Shown: piece by piece, positions 56,791 to 64,000 of the stretch
How positions within the stretch are numbered: position 1 is the first letter of the stretch
How the letters are laid out: each line of letters begins with the position of its first letter
NCBI GenBank assembly: GCA_934589145.1
Contig: CAKTNW010000001.1
Coordinates: forward strand, 1 to 64,000
Length of the DNA: 64,000 nt
Origin: an uncultured Oscillospiraceae bacterium
GTDB taxonomy: Bacteria; Bacillota; Clostridia; Oscillospirales; Oscillospiraceae
Direction: 5' to 3'
The notes under the pieces: generated by a model
Database searches by the model: none
What the model saw: only the letters and a program-made list of their open reading frames with translations
Told to the model about the DNA's origin: nothing
Position numbers and translations under genes: made by a program

Positions 56791-58794
56791 TTATACGCGG
56801 CGGGGCAGGTTTTCCGCGGATTTTTCAAGCCGCAGGGCCAGCGCCGCGCAGTCGTCCCGCAGCCCGCCGTGGCGGCGGGATTCCGCCAGGATCATCTGGG
56901 CCAGCTCCTGGCTGTCGCCCACTGGCCATTGGGCCAGCAGCTCACGGAGCCAGTCGTCCCCCTCGCTGGTGACGCCGTCGCTGACCATCACCAGCACGCT
57001 GCCCGGCTCCAGGCGGATGCCGGTGGTCTCCGGCGGCTGCCGGGCGTCCTGCAGGCCGGCGGGCAGACTGCCGCCGTCCAGCCGCGTCACCACGCCGCCC
57101 CGCTTCAGATACGAGGCCGCCGCGCCGTATTTGTACAGCATGGCCCCGCCGCTGCGGCGATCCAGCGCCAGCAGGTCGATGGTGGTAAAGCCGCCGCCCT
57201 CCTGACACCGGAGGGTCAGGGCGGTGTTGATGGTTTTCAATGCCGAGACAGGCTGGATGCCCGCCTTGAGAAACTGCCGCAGAAGCCGCACCGTCATGGC
57301 GCTTTCGGCGTGGGCCGCCGCACCGCTGCCCATCCCGTCGGACAGCAGCATGTACAGCATGGCCCCGGCGGTGAACACCGCCAGCTGGTCGCCGCAGGCG
57401 CTCTCACCCTCCTTGGGCCGCAGCATCGTACCCACCCGGCACCGCAGCAGCGTGCCCTCCGGCTCCGGCGCGGCCTCGCTGCCCAGCACCTCGCCCAGGT
57501 GCGCGTACTGGGCCTCCGCCAGTTCTCTGGCGTCCTCCAGCCGCGCCCGGTACTGCCGCCGCAGCCGGAAGGCGTACAGCTCCGTGTTGACGGCGCCCAG
57601 CAGCTCCGGGAAGTGCAGGCACCGGCTGGTGAAGAACAGCGGGAAATCCTCCGCCTCCGCCCGGCCCCGCTTCAGCATGGCGGGGCACGCGTCGTTGAAG
57701 GCGTTGTAGGTGGTCTGATACTCCGCCTGCCAGCAGCGCTTTACCAGCACGCAGTCCCGGCAGACCTGCTGGGCGGCGTGGTCGAAGATCACCGCCGGAT
57801 TCTCGCCCTTCTCCGTGGGCCGCGTGCGGAACATGGTGTTGTATAGCTCCTGAAACGCCGCGGCCCGCTCCCGGGCAGCGGCCTTTGCCGCCATAGCGGG
57901 CGCGGCCTGAGGCATGGCCTCCGCCGCGCCGTTGAAGATGTTGGGCAGCCACTTTCGTGGCAGCAGTCCATAGGCCAGGGCGCCCACCGCCGCCTCATAC
58001 AGCGCCAGCCAGGGCCTGTCCGCGTCCAGCGCCAGCGGGATGGCCGCCGCGCACAGGCAGAAGGCCAGTCCCTGCAATAGCCGGTGGTATTTTTTCATCA
58101 GCGCCGCCGCAAATGCGCCGCAGCCGCACACCGCCGTCCACAGCAGCACCGGCGTCTCGCCCGTCAGGTCGGCGCACAGGCCCACCAGCGCGCCCAGCGC
58201 CGCGGTATAGGCCAGCGACACCGACCGCACGCACAGCAGCGCCAGCCATGCCGCCATCATGCCGCCGGGGGAGAACCCCGCCGCCTGGATCTGGGACAGG
58301 GCCGCCGTCACCGCCGTCAGGATGGTCAGCAGCTTCAGACGACCGTCCTGCCGCATCTCGTCCAGTCCGCAGGCCGCCGCGGCCGCCACAGCGGATGCCG
58401 CCGCGCCCAGCGCCCATTGGGCGGCGCTGCGGCCCACCAGATACACCGACTGCACCAGCAGCAGCGCCACCGCCGCCAGCAGGGGCGCGTAGCCCTTCCG
58501 GGCCCGCAGCTTCGTGTCGCAGAAGGCCAGGTTGGCGCAGTAGATCAGCAGCGACGAGGCGGCAAAGCGCAGGCCCGTCTGGAAATCGAACAGCACCAGC
58601 GCGCCCAGCCCGGCGCCCAGCAGCGACCACAGCCCCAGACTCTTTCCGCCGGAGACAGCCACCGCCGCCAGCGACCACGGGGCGTACAGTCCGCCCACCC
58701 GAGCCGCCGACAGGGCGAATACCAGCGCGGCCTGCAGTGCCCCGCGCTTCAATGCCTCCGGCAAAGACTTGTCCCGCGCCTGTATCCGTTCCAT
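56791..58794 (-). CDS. spoIIE: Stage II sporulation protein E (serine phosphatase)
   Basis: A 667-residue protein with an N-terminal block of about ten membrane helices (to about 300), a central region with Cys-rich QVCRDCVLVKRCWQAEYQTT near 338-357, and a C-terminal PP2C domain: GDQLAVFTAGAMLYMLLSDGMGSG near 465-488, TIDLLALDRRSGG near 542-554, and LVMVSDGVTSEGDDW near 607. SpoIIE dephosphorylates SpoIIAA to turn on sigma-F in the forespore and helps polar septation. It is shorter than the 827-residue B. subtilis protein, as usual in clostridia. It shows that the organism has the sporulation programme. Confidence 0.95.
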   Translation of the reverse strand: MERIQARDKSLPEALKRGALQAALVFALSAARVGGLYAPWSLAAVAVSGGKSLGLWSLLGAGLGALVLFDFQTGLRFAASSLLIYCANLAFCDTKLRARKGYAPLLAAVALLLVQSVYLVGRSAAQWALGAAASAVAAAAACGLDEMRQDGRLKLLTILTAVTAALSQIQAAGFSPGGMMAAWLALLCVRSVSLAYTAALGALVGLCADLTGETPVLLWTAVCGCGAFAAALMKKYHRLLQGLAFCLCAAAIPLALDADRPWLALYEAAVGALAYGLLPRKWLPNIFNGAAEAMPQAAPAMAAKAAARERAAAFQELYNTMFRTRPTEKGENPAVIFDHAAQQVCRDCVLVKRCWQAEYQTTYNAFNDACPAMLKRGRAEAEDFPLFFTSRCLHFPELLGAVNTELYAFRLRRQYRARLEDARELAEAQYAHLGEVLGSEAAPEPEGTLLRCRVGTMLRPKEGESACGDQLAVFTAGAMLYMLLSDGMGSGAAAHAESAMTVRLLRQFLKAGIQPVSALKTINTALTLRCQEGGGFTTIDLLALDRRSGGAMLYKYGAAASYLKRGGVVTRLDGGSLPAGLQDARQPPETTGIRLEPGSVLVMVSDGVTSEGDDWLRELLAQWPVGDSQELAQMILAESRRHGGLRDDCAALALRLEKSAENLPRRV

Positions 58795-58924
58795 GTGCCC
58801 GTCCTCCTCTCGCCCGAACCGGGCGTTTTCAGCATGGGCCTATTGTACGGGAAAAGGGGCACATATTTCGTCGGGAAATAAAAGGCCGGGGAAATATTTT
58901 GCGGCGCGGCGCTGGCAAGGCGCG

Positions 58925-58975
58925 GAGTTTGCTCTGCAGGGGCCGGCGTCCTCGACAGCCCGGCGGTTTATGAGC
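58925..58975. repeat. Degenerate short palindromic repeat
   Basis: GGGGCCGGCGTCCTCGACAGCCCGGCGGTTTATGAG resembles the CCTACGAAAT-family blocks (inverted, cf. 36789 and 51918) but with broken arms. No gene between spoIIE and 59040. Confidence 0.4.
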
Positions 58976-58981
58976 AGGGAA

Positions 58982-59009
58982 AAGCGCCCCGTGGAATCAC
59001 GGGGCGCTT
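58982..59009. terminator. Terminator after the XRE gene
   Basis: AAGCGCCCCGTG-GAAT-CACGGGGCGCTT. On the minus strand the stem is followed by TTCCCTGC, so it is only moderately strong. Confidence 0.6.
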
Positions 59010-59039
59010 GCTCTTGTTTGAAATTGGGGGCGGGGCGCT

Positions 59040-59252
59040 TCAGCTGTTCGGATCGTCGCTGCGGCCCAGCAGATAGTCCGCCGAAACGTGATAGTAATCC
59101 GCCAACTTCACCAGATGGCGCAGCGGCAGTTCGTTGGCGCCCCTCTCATAGCGGGCATACATGGTTTGAGACGTACCCAGTATTTCGGCGATATCCTGCT
59201 GCGTTTTGTCGTGATCCTCCCGCAGATCACGAAGCCTGCGCGTATAGTCCAT
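59040..59252 (-). CDS. XRE-family helix-turn-helix regulator, 70 aa
   Basis: A 70-residue protein that is almost all one Cro/CI-type HTH: RDLREDHDKTQQDIAEILGT, then SQTMYARYERGANELPLRHL and VKLADYYHVSADYLLGRSDD. AAGGAGACGTGC stands before the ATG. It is divergent from a 56-residue gene, with a perfect palindrome midway, so autoregulation of a two-gene switch is likely. Confidence 0.88.
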   Translation of the reverse strand: MDYTRRLRDLREDHDKTQQDIAEILGTSQTMYARYERGANELPLRHLVKLADYYHVSADYLLGRSDDPNS

Positions 59253-59306
59253 ACTGCACGTCTCCTTTGTGCAGTATTGTAAATAGAAGCCGGAAAGATA
59301 TTGGAT

Positions 59307-59328
59307 TTTAGTAAATATCTTTACTAAA
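59307..59328. promoter_or_regulatory. Palindromic operator between the XRE gene and the 56-aa gene
   Basis: TTTAGTAAA-TATC-TTTACTAAA, nine-base arms, perfect. It lies centrally in the 127-base divergent intergenic region, as expected for the XRE protein's site. Confidence 0.7.
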
Positions 59329-59379
59329 CAATCTTTTTTTACGGCGAATTGTTACAATAAGTCAAAAGGAGGTGGAGAC

Positions 59380-59550
59380 ATGGCGGATTATCAGAAAATG
59401 TATCTGCGGCTGTTTGCCGCGGTAGAGCGCACGCTGGAGCTCATGGAATCCTGTTCCGACCCGGAACAGGCGCTCCTGCTGGGCAAGACGCTGCTGGTCA
59501 ACGCGCAGCAGCTGTGTGAGGATATTTATGTGGAAACAGAGGGGGAGTGA
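59380..59550 (+). CDS. Small helical protein, 56 aa, unknown function
   Basis: Open frame of 56 residues beginning MADYQKMYLRLFAAVERTLE and ending CEDIYVETEGE; it is acidic and predicted to be two helices. AAAAGGAGGT six bases before the ATG is an excellent ribosome site. The gene is divergent from the XRE regulator, with the palindrome between. Its family resembles short proteins of clostridial genomes that have no named function; an XRE partner (antitoxin-like or co-regulator) is a possibility only. Confidence 0.65.
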   Translation: MADYQKMYLRLFAAVERTLELMESCSDPEQALLLGKTLLVNAQQLCEDIYVETEGE

Positions 59551-59649
59551 GAACCGGCGCATGCTGTGCCGCGCGGGACGCTGCACGCGGAACCACGAAG
59601 TATCCCTCTCGGAATGACCCCATATCTTGTGACGATTAGAAAATCTTAT

Positions 59650-59700
59650 ACACCAGATATAGGCATTTCGCCTTGACAAGGCCCATATATGTGGTATACT
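59650..59700 (+). promoter_or_regulatory. nrdD promoter overlapped by tandem NrdR-like boxes
   Basis: Core promoter TTGACA (59673-59678), 16 bases, TATACT (59695-59700). Two 16-base blocks fit the NrdR consensus partly: 59650-59665 (ACACCAGATATAGGCA) and 59682-59697 (CCCATATATGTGGTAT). Their starts are 32 bases apart, the helical phase of known NrdR box pairs, and the second covers the spacer and -10. Confidence 0.65.
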
Positions 59701-59783
59701 TGGAAATGCGGCCCACGAGCCGCGTCCCATTTCATTTTTCGCCCCCACCGGGGCGCTGTATACGAGAGAAGGAGGATCATCAC

Positions 59784-62168
59784 ATGTACCGGGTGACGAA
59801 ACGAGACGGAACCATTGCCGAATTTGATATCGCCAAGATCAGCGCTGCCATTACCAAGGCCTTTGACGCCGTGGGCAAGCAGTACCACCCCAGCGTCATG
59901 GACATGCTGGCCCTGCGTGTCACAGCTGAGTTCGAGCCCAAGATCAAGGACGAGCTGGTGGCCGTGGAGGACATTCAGGACTGCGTGGAAAAGGTGCTGT
60001 CCGAGGCGGGCTACGCCGACGTGGCCAAGGCCTATATCCTGTACCGCAAGCAGCGTGAAAAGGTCCGCAACGTGGGCAGCGCCCTGCTGAACTACAAGGA
60101 TCTGGTGGACAACTATCTGCAGATCAACGACTGGCGCGTGAAGGAGAACTCCACCGTCACCTATTCCGTGGGCGGCCTGATCCTGTCCAACTCCGGTGCC
60201 ATCACCGCCAACTACTGGCTCAGCGAGATCTATGATCCCGAGGTGGCCGAGGCCCACCGCAACGCCGACCTGCATCTCCACGACCTGAGCATGCTGACCG
60301 GCTACTGCGCCGGTTGGAGCCTGAAGCAGCTCATCCAGGAGGGCCTGGGCGGCGTGGTGGGCAAGATCACGTCCTCTCCCGCCAGCCATCTCAGCACTCT
60401 GTGCAACCAGATGGTGAACTTCCTGGGCATCATGCAGAACGAGTGGGCCGGCGCCCAGGCGTTCTCCTCCTTCGATACCTATCTGGCCCCCTTCGTCAAA
60501 GTGGACGACCTGACCCAGAAGGAGGTCAAGCAGTGCATCCAGTCCTTCGTCTACGGCGTCAATACCCCCTCCCGCTGGGGCACCCAGGCGCCCTTCAGCA
60601 ACATCACCCTGGACTGGACGGTGCCCCGCGATCTGGTGGATCAGCCCGCCATCGTGGGCGGCCGTGAGCGTGACTTCACCTATGGCGACTGCCAAAAGGA
60701 AATGGACATGGTCAACAAGGCCTTCATCGAGATCATGATCGAGGGCGACGCCAATGGCCGCGGCTTCCAGTACCCCATCCCCACCTATTCCATCACCCGC
60801 GACTTCGACTGGAGCGAGAGCGAGAACAACAAGCTCCTGTTCGAGATGACCGCCAAGTACGGCACCCCCTACTTCTCCAACTACATCAACTCCGATATGG
60901 AGCCCAATGACGTGCGCTCCATGTGCTGCCGCCTGCGCCTTGACCTGCGTGAGCTGCGGAAGAAGTCCGGCGGCTTCTTCGGCTCCGGCGAGTCCACCGG
61001 CTCCGTGGGCGTGGTCACCATCAACCTGCCCCGCATCGCCTATCTGGCGGAGAACGAGGCCGACTTCTATGCCCGTCTGGACAAGCTGATGGACATCGCT
61101 GCCCGCTCTCTGAAGACCAAGCGCACCGTTATCACCAAGCTGCTGAACGCGGGATTGTATCCCTATACCAAGCGGTACCTGGGCACCTTCGACAACCACT
61201 TCTCCACCATCGGCCTGATCGGCATGAACGAGGTGGGCCTGAACGCCAACTGGCTGCGGAAGGATCTGACCCATCCCGAGACCCAGCAGTTCGCCAAGGA
61301 CGTGCTGAACCACATGCGTGAGCGTCTCAGCGACTATCAGGAGCAGTACGGCGACCTCTACAACCTGGAGGCCACCCCTGCCGAGTCCACCACCTACCGC
61401 TTCGCCAAGCACGACAAGAAGCACTATCCCGACATCATCACCGCCAACGAGAACGGCACCCCCTACTACACCAACTCCAGCCACCTGCCCGTGGGCTATA
61501 CCGAGGACATCTTCTCCGCCCTGGACGTGCAGGACGATCTGCAGACCCTGTATACCTCCGGCACCGTGTTCCACGCCTTCCTGGGCGAGAAGCTGCCGGA
61601 TTGGAAGGCGGCCGCCCAGTTGGTGCGTAAGATCGCCGAGAACTACAAGCTGCCCTATTACACCCTGTCCCCCACCTATTCCGTGTGCAAGAACCACGGC
61701 TATCTGTCCGGCGAGGTGTCTGTCTGTCCCGAGTGCGGCGAACGTACCGAGATCTACAGCCGTATCACCGGCTACTATCGCCCGGTGCAGAACTGGAACG
61801 ACGGCAAGGCCCAGGAGTTCAAGGACCGCAAGGTCTACGACATCGGCCACTCCCACCTGACCCATCAGGGCGTGCTGCACCCCGACGTGAAGCCGGAGCA
61901 GACCGCCGCCCCCGCTGAGGAGGCTGCGGCCAACGCCTGCGGCACGGTGAAGCTGTTCGCCACCCGCACCTGCCCCAACTGCAAGCAGGCGGAAAAGCTG
62001 CTGGCCGAGGCCGGGATCCCCTTCACCCGCCTGCTGGCGGAGGAGAACGGCGACGAGGCCGCCCGCCTCGGTATCCGTCAGGCTCCCACGCTGGTGGTGG
62101 GCGACGGCGAGGATAAGTATGTGGGCCTCGGCGCGGTGCGGAAGTTCATCGCGGAGTACAACGCCTGA
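59784..62168 (+). CDS. nrdD: Class III anaerobic ribonucleotide reductase with C-terminal redoxin domain
   Basis: A 794-residue enzyme that makes deoxynucleotides without oxygen. Residues 1-90 are an ATP-cone (MYRVTKRDGTIAEFDIAKIS). The barrel has the Cys pair of MCCRLRLDL near 380 and LPVGYTEDIF near 572. Near 630-660 come a Cys-x2-Cys metal knuckle (SVCPECGER) and the glycyl-radical stretch YSRITGYYRPVQNWNDG. From about 715 a glutaredoxin/NrdH-like domain is fused: VKLFATRTCPNCKQAEKLL with CPNC, ending RQAPTLVVGDG. The fusion implies redoxin, not formate, as electron source. nrdG is not in the window. AGGAGG precedes ATG 59784. Confidence 0.95.
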   Translation: MYRVTKRDGTIAEFDIAKISAAITKAFDAVGKQYHPSVMDMLALRVTAEFEPKIKDELVAVEDIQDCVEKVLSEAGYADVAKAYILYRKQREKVRNVGSALLNYKDLVDNYLQINDWRVKENSTVTYSVGGLILSNSGAITANYWLSEIYDPEVAEAHRNADLHLHDLSMLTGYCAGWSLKQLIQEGLGGVVGKITSSPASHLSTLCNQMVNFLGIMQNEWAGAQAFSSFDTYLAPFVKVDDLTQKEVKQCIQSFVYGVNTPSRWGTQAPFSNITLDWTVPRDLVDQPAIVGGRERDFTYGDCQKEMDMVNKAFIEIMIEGDANGRGFQYPIPTYSITRDFDWSESENNKLLFEMTAKYGTPYFSNYINSDMEPNDVRSMCCRLRLDLRELRKKSGGFFGSGESTGSVGVVTINLPRIAYLAENEADFYARLDKLMDIAARSLKTKRTVITKLLNAGLYPYTKRYLGTFDNHFSTIGLIGMNEVGLNANWLRKDLTHPETQQFAKDVLNHMRERLSDYQEQYGDLYNLEATPAESTTYRFAKHDKKHYPDIITANENGTPYYTNSSHLPVGYTEDIFSALDVQDDLQTLYTSGTVFHAFLGEKLPDWKAAAQLVRKIAENYKLPYYTLSPTYSVCKNHGYLSGEVSVCPECGERTEIYSRITGYYRPVQNWNDGKAQEFKDRKVYDIGHSHLTHQGVLHPDVKPEQTAAPAEEAAANACGTVKLFATRTCPNCKQAEKLLAEAGIPFTRLLAEENGDEAARLGIRQAPTLVVGDGEDKYVGLGAVRKFIAEYNA

Positions 62169-62194
62169 GAGCCATAATCCCTCATATCAAACCG

Positions 62195-62223
62195 AAAAGC
62201 CCCCTTTCAGAGGGGGCTTTTTC
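62195..62223 (+). terminator. Terminator after nrdD
   Basis: AAAAGCCCCCT-TTCAG-AGGGGGCTTTTT. Confidence 0.88.
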
Positions 62224-62261
62224 CGGAAGCGAAGGAAATACTGCAAAAGGCGCAATACATA

Positions 62262-62445
62262 GGCCCCCTCTGACGAGGGGGCTGTCACCGAAGGTGACTG
62301 GGGGAGAGACCGGAGTTGCAGTGTGCTACCGTCTCTCCCTCCGTCGGGGTGTTAAGAAAACATGCCGGTGGCATGTTTTTAACCCCGATCTCGGCGGCTA
62401 TGCCGCCGTAGCAGACACCTCCCTCTGATGAGGGAGGCTTATTAT
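62262..62445. repeat. Composite hairpin element between nrdD and trxB
   Basis: Five hairpins in a row: GCCCCCTC-TGAC-GAGGGGGC, GTCACC-GAA-GGTGAC, ACATGCC-GGT-GGCATGT, GGCGGC-TAT-GCCGCC and CCTCCC-TCTGAT-GAGGGAGG. The first and last have the CCTCTGAnGAGG plan of clostridial MITE-like repeats. No gene is seen. Confidence 0.6.
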
Positions 62446-62467
62446 CCAACATAAGGAGGCAATCTCT

Positions 62468-63376
62468 ATGTATGATATCATCGTGGTGGGCGGCGGGCCT
62501 GCCGGACTGACGGCGGCACTGTATGCCGCCCGGGCGGGCAAGACCGTGGCCGTGGCCGAGCGGGAGAATACCGGCGGCCAGATCGTGTACTCCCCGCTGG
62601 TGGAGAACTATCCCGCCGTGCCCGCTATGTCCGGCGCGGATTTCGCCCAGAAGCTCACCGAACAGGTGGAGGCCCTGGGCGTGGAGATCCTCTATGACGA
62701 GGTCACGGGCCTTGCCCGTGACGGCGAGGGCTTTACCGTCCGCTGCGACGGCGGCGAACACCGCTGCCGCGCGGTAGTGCTGGCCACCGGTGCGGCCCAT
62801 CGCCATCTGGGCCTGGACGGCGAGGAGGACTTGGTGGGCTGCGGCGTATCCTACTGCGCCGTGTGTGACGGGGCCTTCTATACCGGCCGGGATGTGGCCG
62901 TAGTGGGCGGCGGCGACACCGCCCTGCAGGACGCGCTGTTCCTGGCCAATAGCTGCCGCAGCGTGACGCTGCTCCATCGCCGGGATCAGTTCCGGGGCGA
63001 GGATCGTCTGGTGCGGCAGGTGGAGAGCCGGGAGAATATCCACATCCTGTACAGCCACACCGTGGAGGCGCTGCATGCCTCCGATGGTGAGCTGACCGGC
63101 ATCGCGGTGAAGGACGTCAAGACCGGCGAGACAAAGGAACTGGCGGTGGAGGGCTTGTTCGCCGCCGTGGGCCAGATGCCCCAGAGTGGCCCCTTCGCGT
63201 CGCTGGTAGACACCGACGGCGGCTATTACGCGGCGGGGGAGGACACCATGACCGGCTGCGCCGGTGTGTTTGCCGCCGGTGACGGCCGGGTGAAGTCCGT
63301 CCGTCAGTTGACCACTGCCGTGGGCGACGGCGCGGTGGCGGGCCTGGCGGCGTGCCGGTATGTGGACGCGATGTAA
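62468..63376 (+). CDS. trxB: Thioredoxin reductase
   Basis: A 302-residue FAD enzyme: VVGGGPAGLTAALYAARAGK at 6-25 (FAD loop), ENTGGQIVYSPLVENYP near 33-49, the redox-active CAVCDG near 132-137, NADPH loop VVGGGDTALQDALFLA near 146-161, and the second FAD motif VFAAGDGRVKSVRQL near 262-276. It reduces thioredoxin-like proteins with NADPH. Placement 300 bases after nrdD, which carries a fused redoxin, suggests it recharges that domain. AAGGAGG precedes the ATG. Confidence 0.95.
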   Translation: MYDIIVVGGGPAGLTAALYAARAGKTVAVAERENTGGQIVYSPLVENYPAVPAMSGADFAQKLTEQVEALGVEILYDEVTGLARDGEGFTVRCDGGEHRCRAVVLATGAAHRHLGLDGEEDLVGCGVSYCAVCDGAFYTGRDVAVVGGGDTALQDALFLANSCRSVTLLHRRDQFRGEDRLVRQVESRENIHILYSHTVEALHASDGELTGIAVKDVKTGETKELAVEGLFAAVGQMPQSGPFASLVDTDGGYYAAGEDTMTGCAGVFAAGDGRVKSVRQLTTAVGDGAVAGLAACRYVDAM

Positions 63377-63384
63377 GCGAGGGG

Positions 63385-63905
63385 AGTTTCGTCCCTGCGG
63401 GGACGAGGTACTTTTGCCCGCAGCGGCAAAAGTACCCAAAAACGCTGCTTAAACCTGCGGTTTAAGAATCCGCGCACGCTATGCCGTGTACGCATATACT
63501 GCCTTTTACCACGCGTTCGCAGAACACGGTTATTGTCGCTGCGTATGACGCATTGACTCCCGTCTTGCGCCGCTGCCGCTTATTGCTGCGACGGCAGAAA
63601 ATGAATCGCTGTACGCGGCGGCCTGAGGTCAGGCCGCCCTACGAGGTTCTACCGGTGGTTGGCCGTAGGGCGGGGTGACCTCACCCCGCCGCACAGGAGG
63701 GCCATAAATGTTGTTCGGCGCAGGCATCAGCGGCAGCGGCGCAGGAGCAGAGACGATTCGATGCCGGCCGCGTAAAAGGATATTTTCCGCGAACGCGCGG
63801 TATGTACCCGCAATCTTGTACGCAGTGTAGCGCGCCGGTCATTGAAGGAACCGGAGGTTCCTTCCGGTGTTTTTGCCTACTTTTGTCACTGTTGGGAGCG
63901 ATCCG
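63385..63905. repeat. Long hairpin-rich repeat, copy C
   Basis: Same plan as copy A: TCGTCCC-TGCG-GGGACGA (63389-63406), GGTACTTTTGCC with GGCAAAAGTACC (63407-63436), CTTAAACC-TGC-GGTTTAAG (63448-63466), palindromic inserts (63618-63695), AAGGAACC-GGA-GGTTCCTT (63845-63863). The next stem (CCTACTTTTG...) is broken after 63887, and the sequence then differs from A and B. No gene is seen. Confidence 0.72.
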
Positions 63906-63951
63906 AGCGCTGCCAGCGGCAGATGAAGTGAGGTGAGCGAGTGGCAGCGGT

Positions 63952-63989
63952 CAAAATTTCGGCGGCTTAAACGCCGCAGCGAAATTTTG
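63952..63989. repeat. Nested hairpin at the window end
   Basis: CAAAATTTCG (63952-63961) pairs with CGAAATTTTG (63980-63989), and inside it GCGGC pairs with GCCGC around TTAAAC. It probably belongs to the element that interrupts copy C; the rest lies outside the window. Confidence 0.5.
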
Positions 63990-64000
63990 GGCACCGCAAC

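Noticed and set aside
59646..61880. A 744-codon minus-strand frame opposite nrdD
   Set aside because: It is a shadow of nrdD with no domain and no ribosome site.
1..64000. CRISPR arrays, insertion-sequence transposases, integrases or prophage genes
   Set aside because: I looked for regularly spaced short repeats and for transposase/integrase motifs on both strands and saw none; the repeats present are dispersed and palindromic.

Overview
The window is GC-rich, densely packed chromosomal DNA from an anaerobic, spore-forming Firmicute, most likely an Oscillospiraceae-type gut clostridium (Oscillibacter/Dysosmobacter/Flavonifractor-like). The evidence is gene content: SpoIIE, the HrcA/CIRCE heat-shock operon, a T-box on metG, an oxygen-sensitive class III ribonucleotide reductase, a ferredoxin-linked 2-oxoacid oxidoreductase, a flavodiiron protein, Etf and butyrate kinase. 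The genus is inference. No rRNA, CRISPR array, transposase or intact prophage was seen.

Layout. 1-1838: the end of etfA and a GldA-type dehydrogenase. 1839-3010: a small AT-rich islet beside tRNA-Gly(CCC), bounded by a 47-bp direct repeat and holding a barstar-type gene, a barstar remnant and two overlapping small genes. 3109-6180: D-Ala-D-Ala carboxypeptidase, pgi and a small P-loop protein. 6238-6775: first copy of a long hairpin-rich repeat. 6872-9340: ybaB, dnaX and the SRP RNA. 9478-11631: two COG0523 GTPases, one with a very large His-rich insert. 11838-20837: a GntR regulator divergent from an amino-acid fermentation operon (four-subunit 2-oxoacid:ferredoxin oxidoreductase, MFS carrier, aminotransferase, two-subunit CoA-transferase, AGCS symporter). 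21096-25325: a 1409-residue fusion of two dehydratase-activase domains with a dehydratase-like domain. 25438-30439: secreted proteins, including an AT-rich dockerin protein with a papain-like domain.

30692-35262: cytidine deaminase and a MarR-controlled heterodimeric ABC exporter. 35645-39272: tatD, a monooxygenase-fold protein and T-box-controlled metG. 39388-41709: butyrate kinase and flavodiiron protein. 41916-49630: hrcA-grpE-dnaK-(membrane protein)-dnaJ-PHP-rpiB-putative glycoside hydrolase, read leftward from a CIRCE promoter. 49670-51862: HxlR regulator, LysE-type exporter, FMN 2-hydroxyacid dehydrogenase. 51903-52347: second long-repeat copy. 52420-56300: rpsF-ssb-rpsR, then dus-ECF sigma-anti-sigma-queT. 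56466-58794: spoIIE and a small membrane protein. 59040-63376: XRE regulator with a tiny divergent gene, nrdD fused to a redoxin domain behind tandem NrdR-like boxes, and trxB. 63385-64000: third long-repeat copy, running off the window.

The least explained signals are the ~500-bp intergenic repeat at three sites, whose stems change on both sides while loops stay fixed; the tRNA-Gly islet; the 12.8-20.8 kb fermentation module with a palindrome inside its promoter spacer; and the nrdD-redoxin fusion next to trxB.
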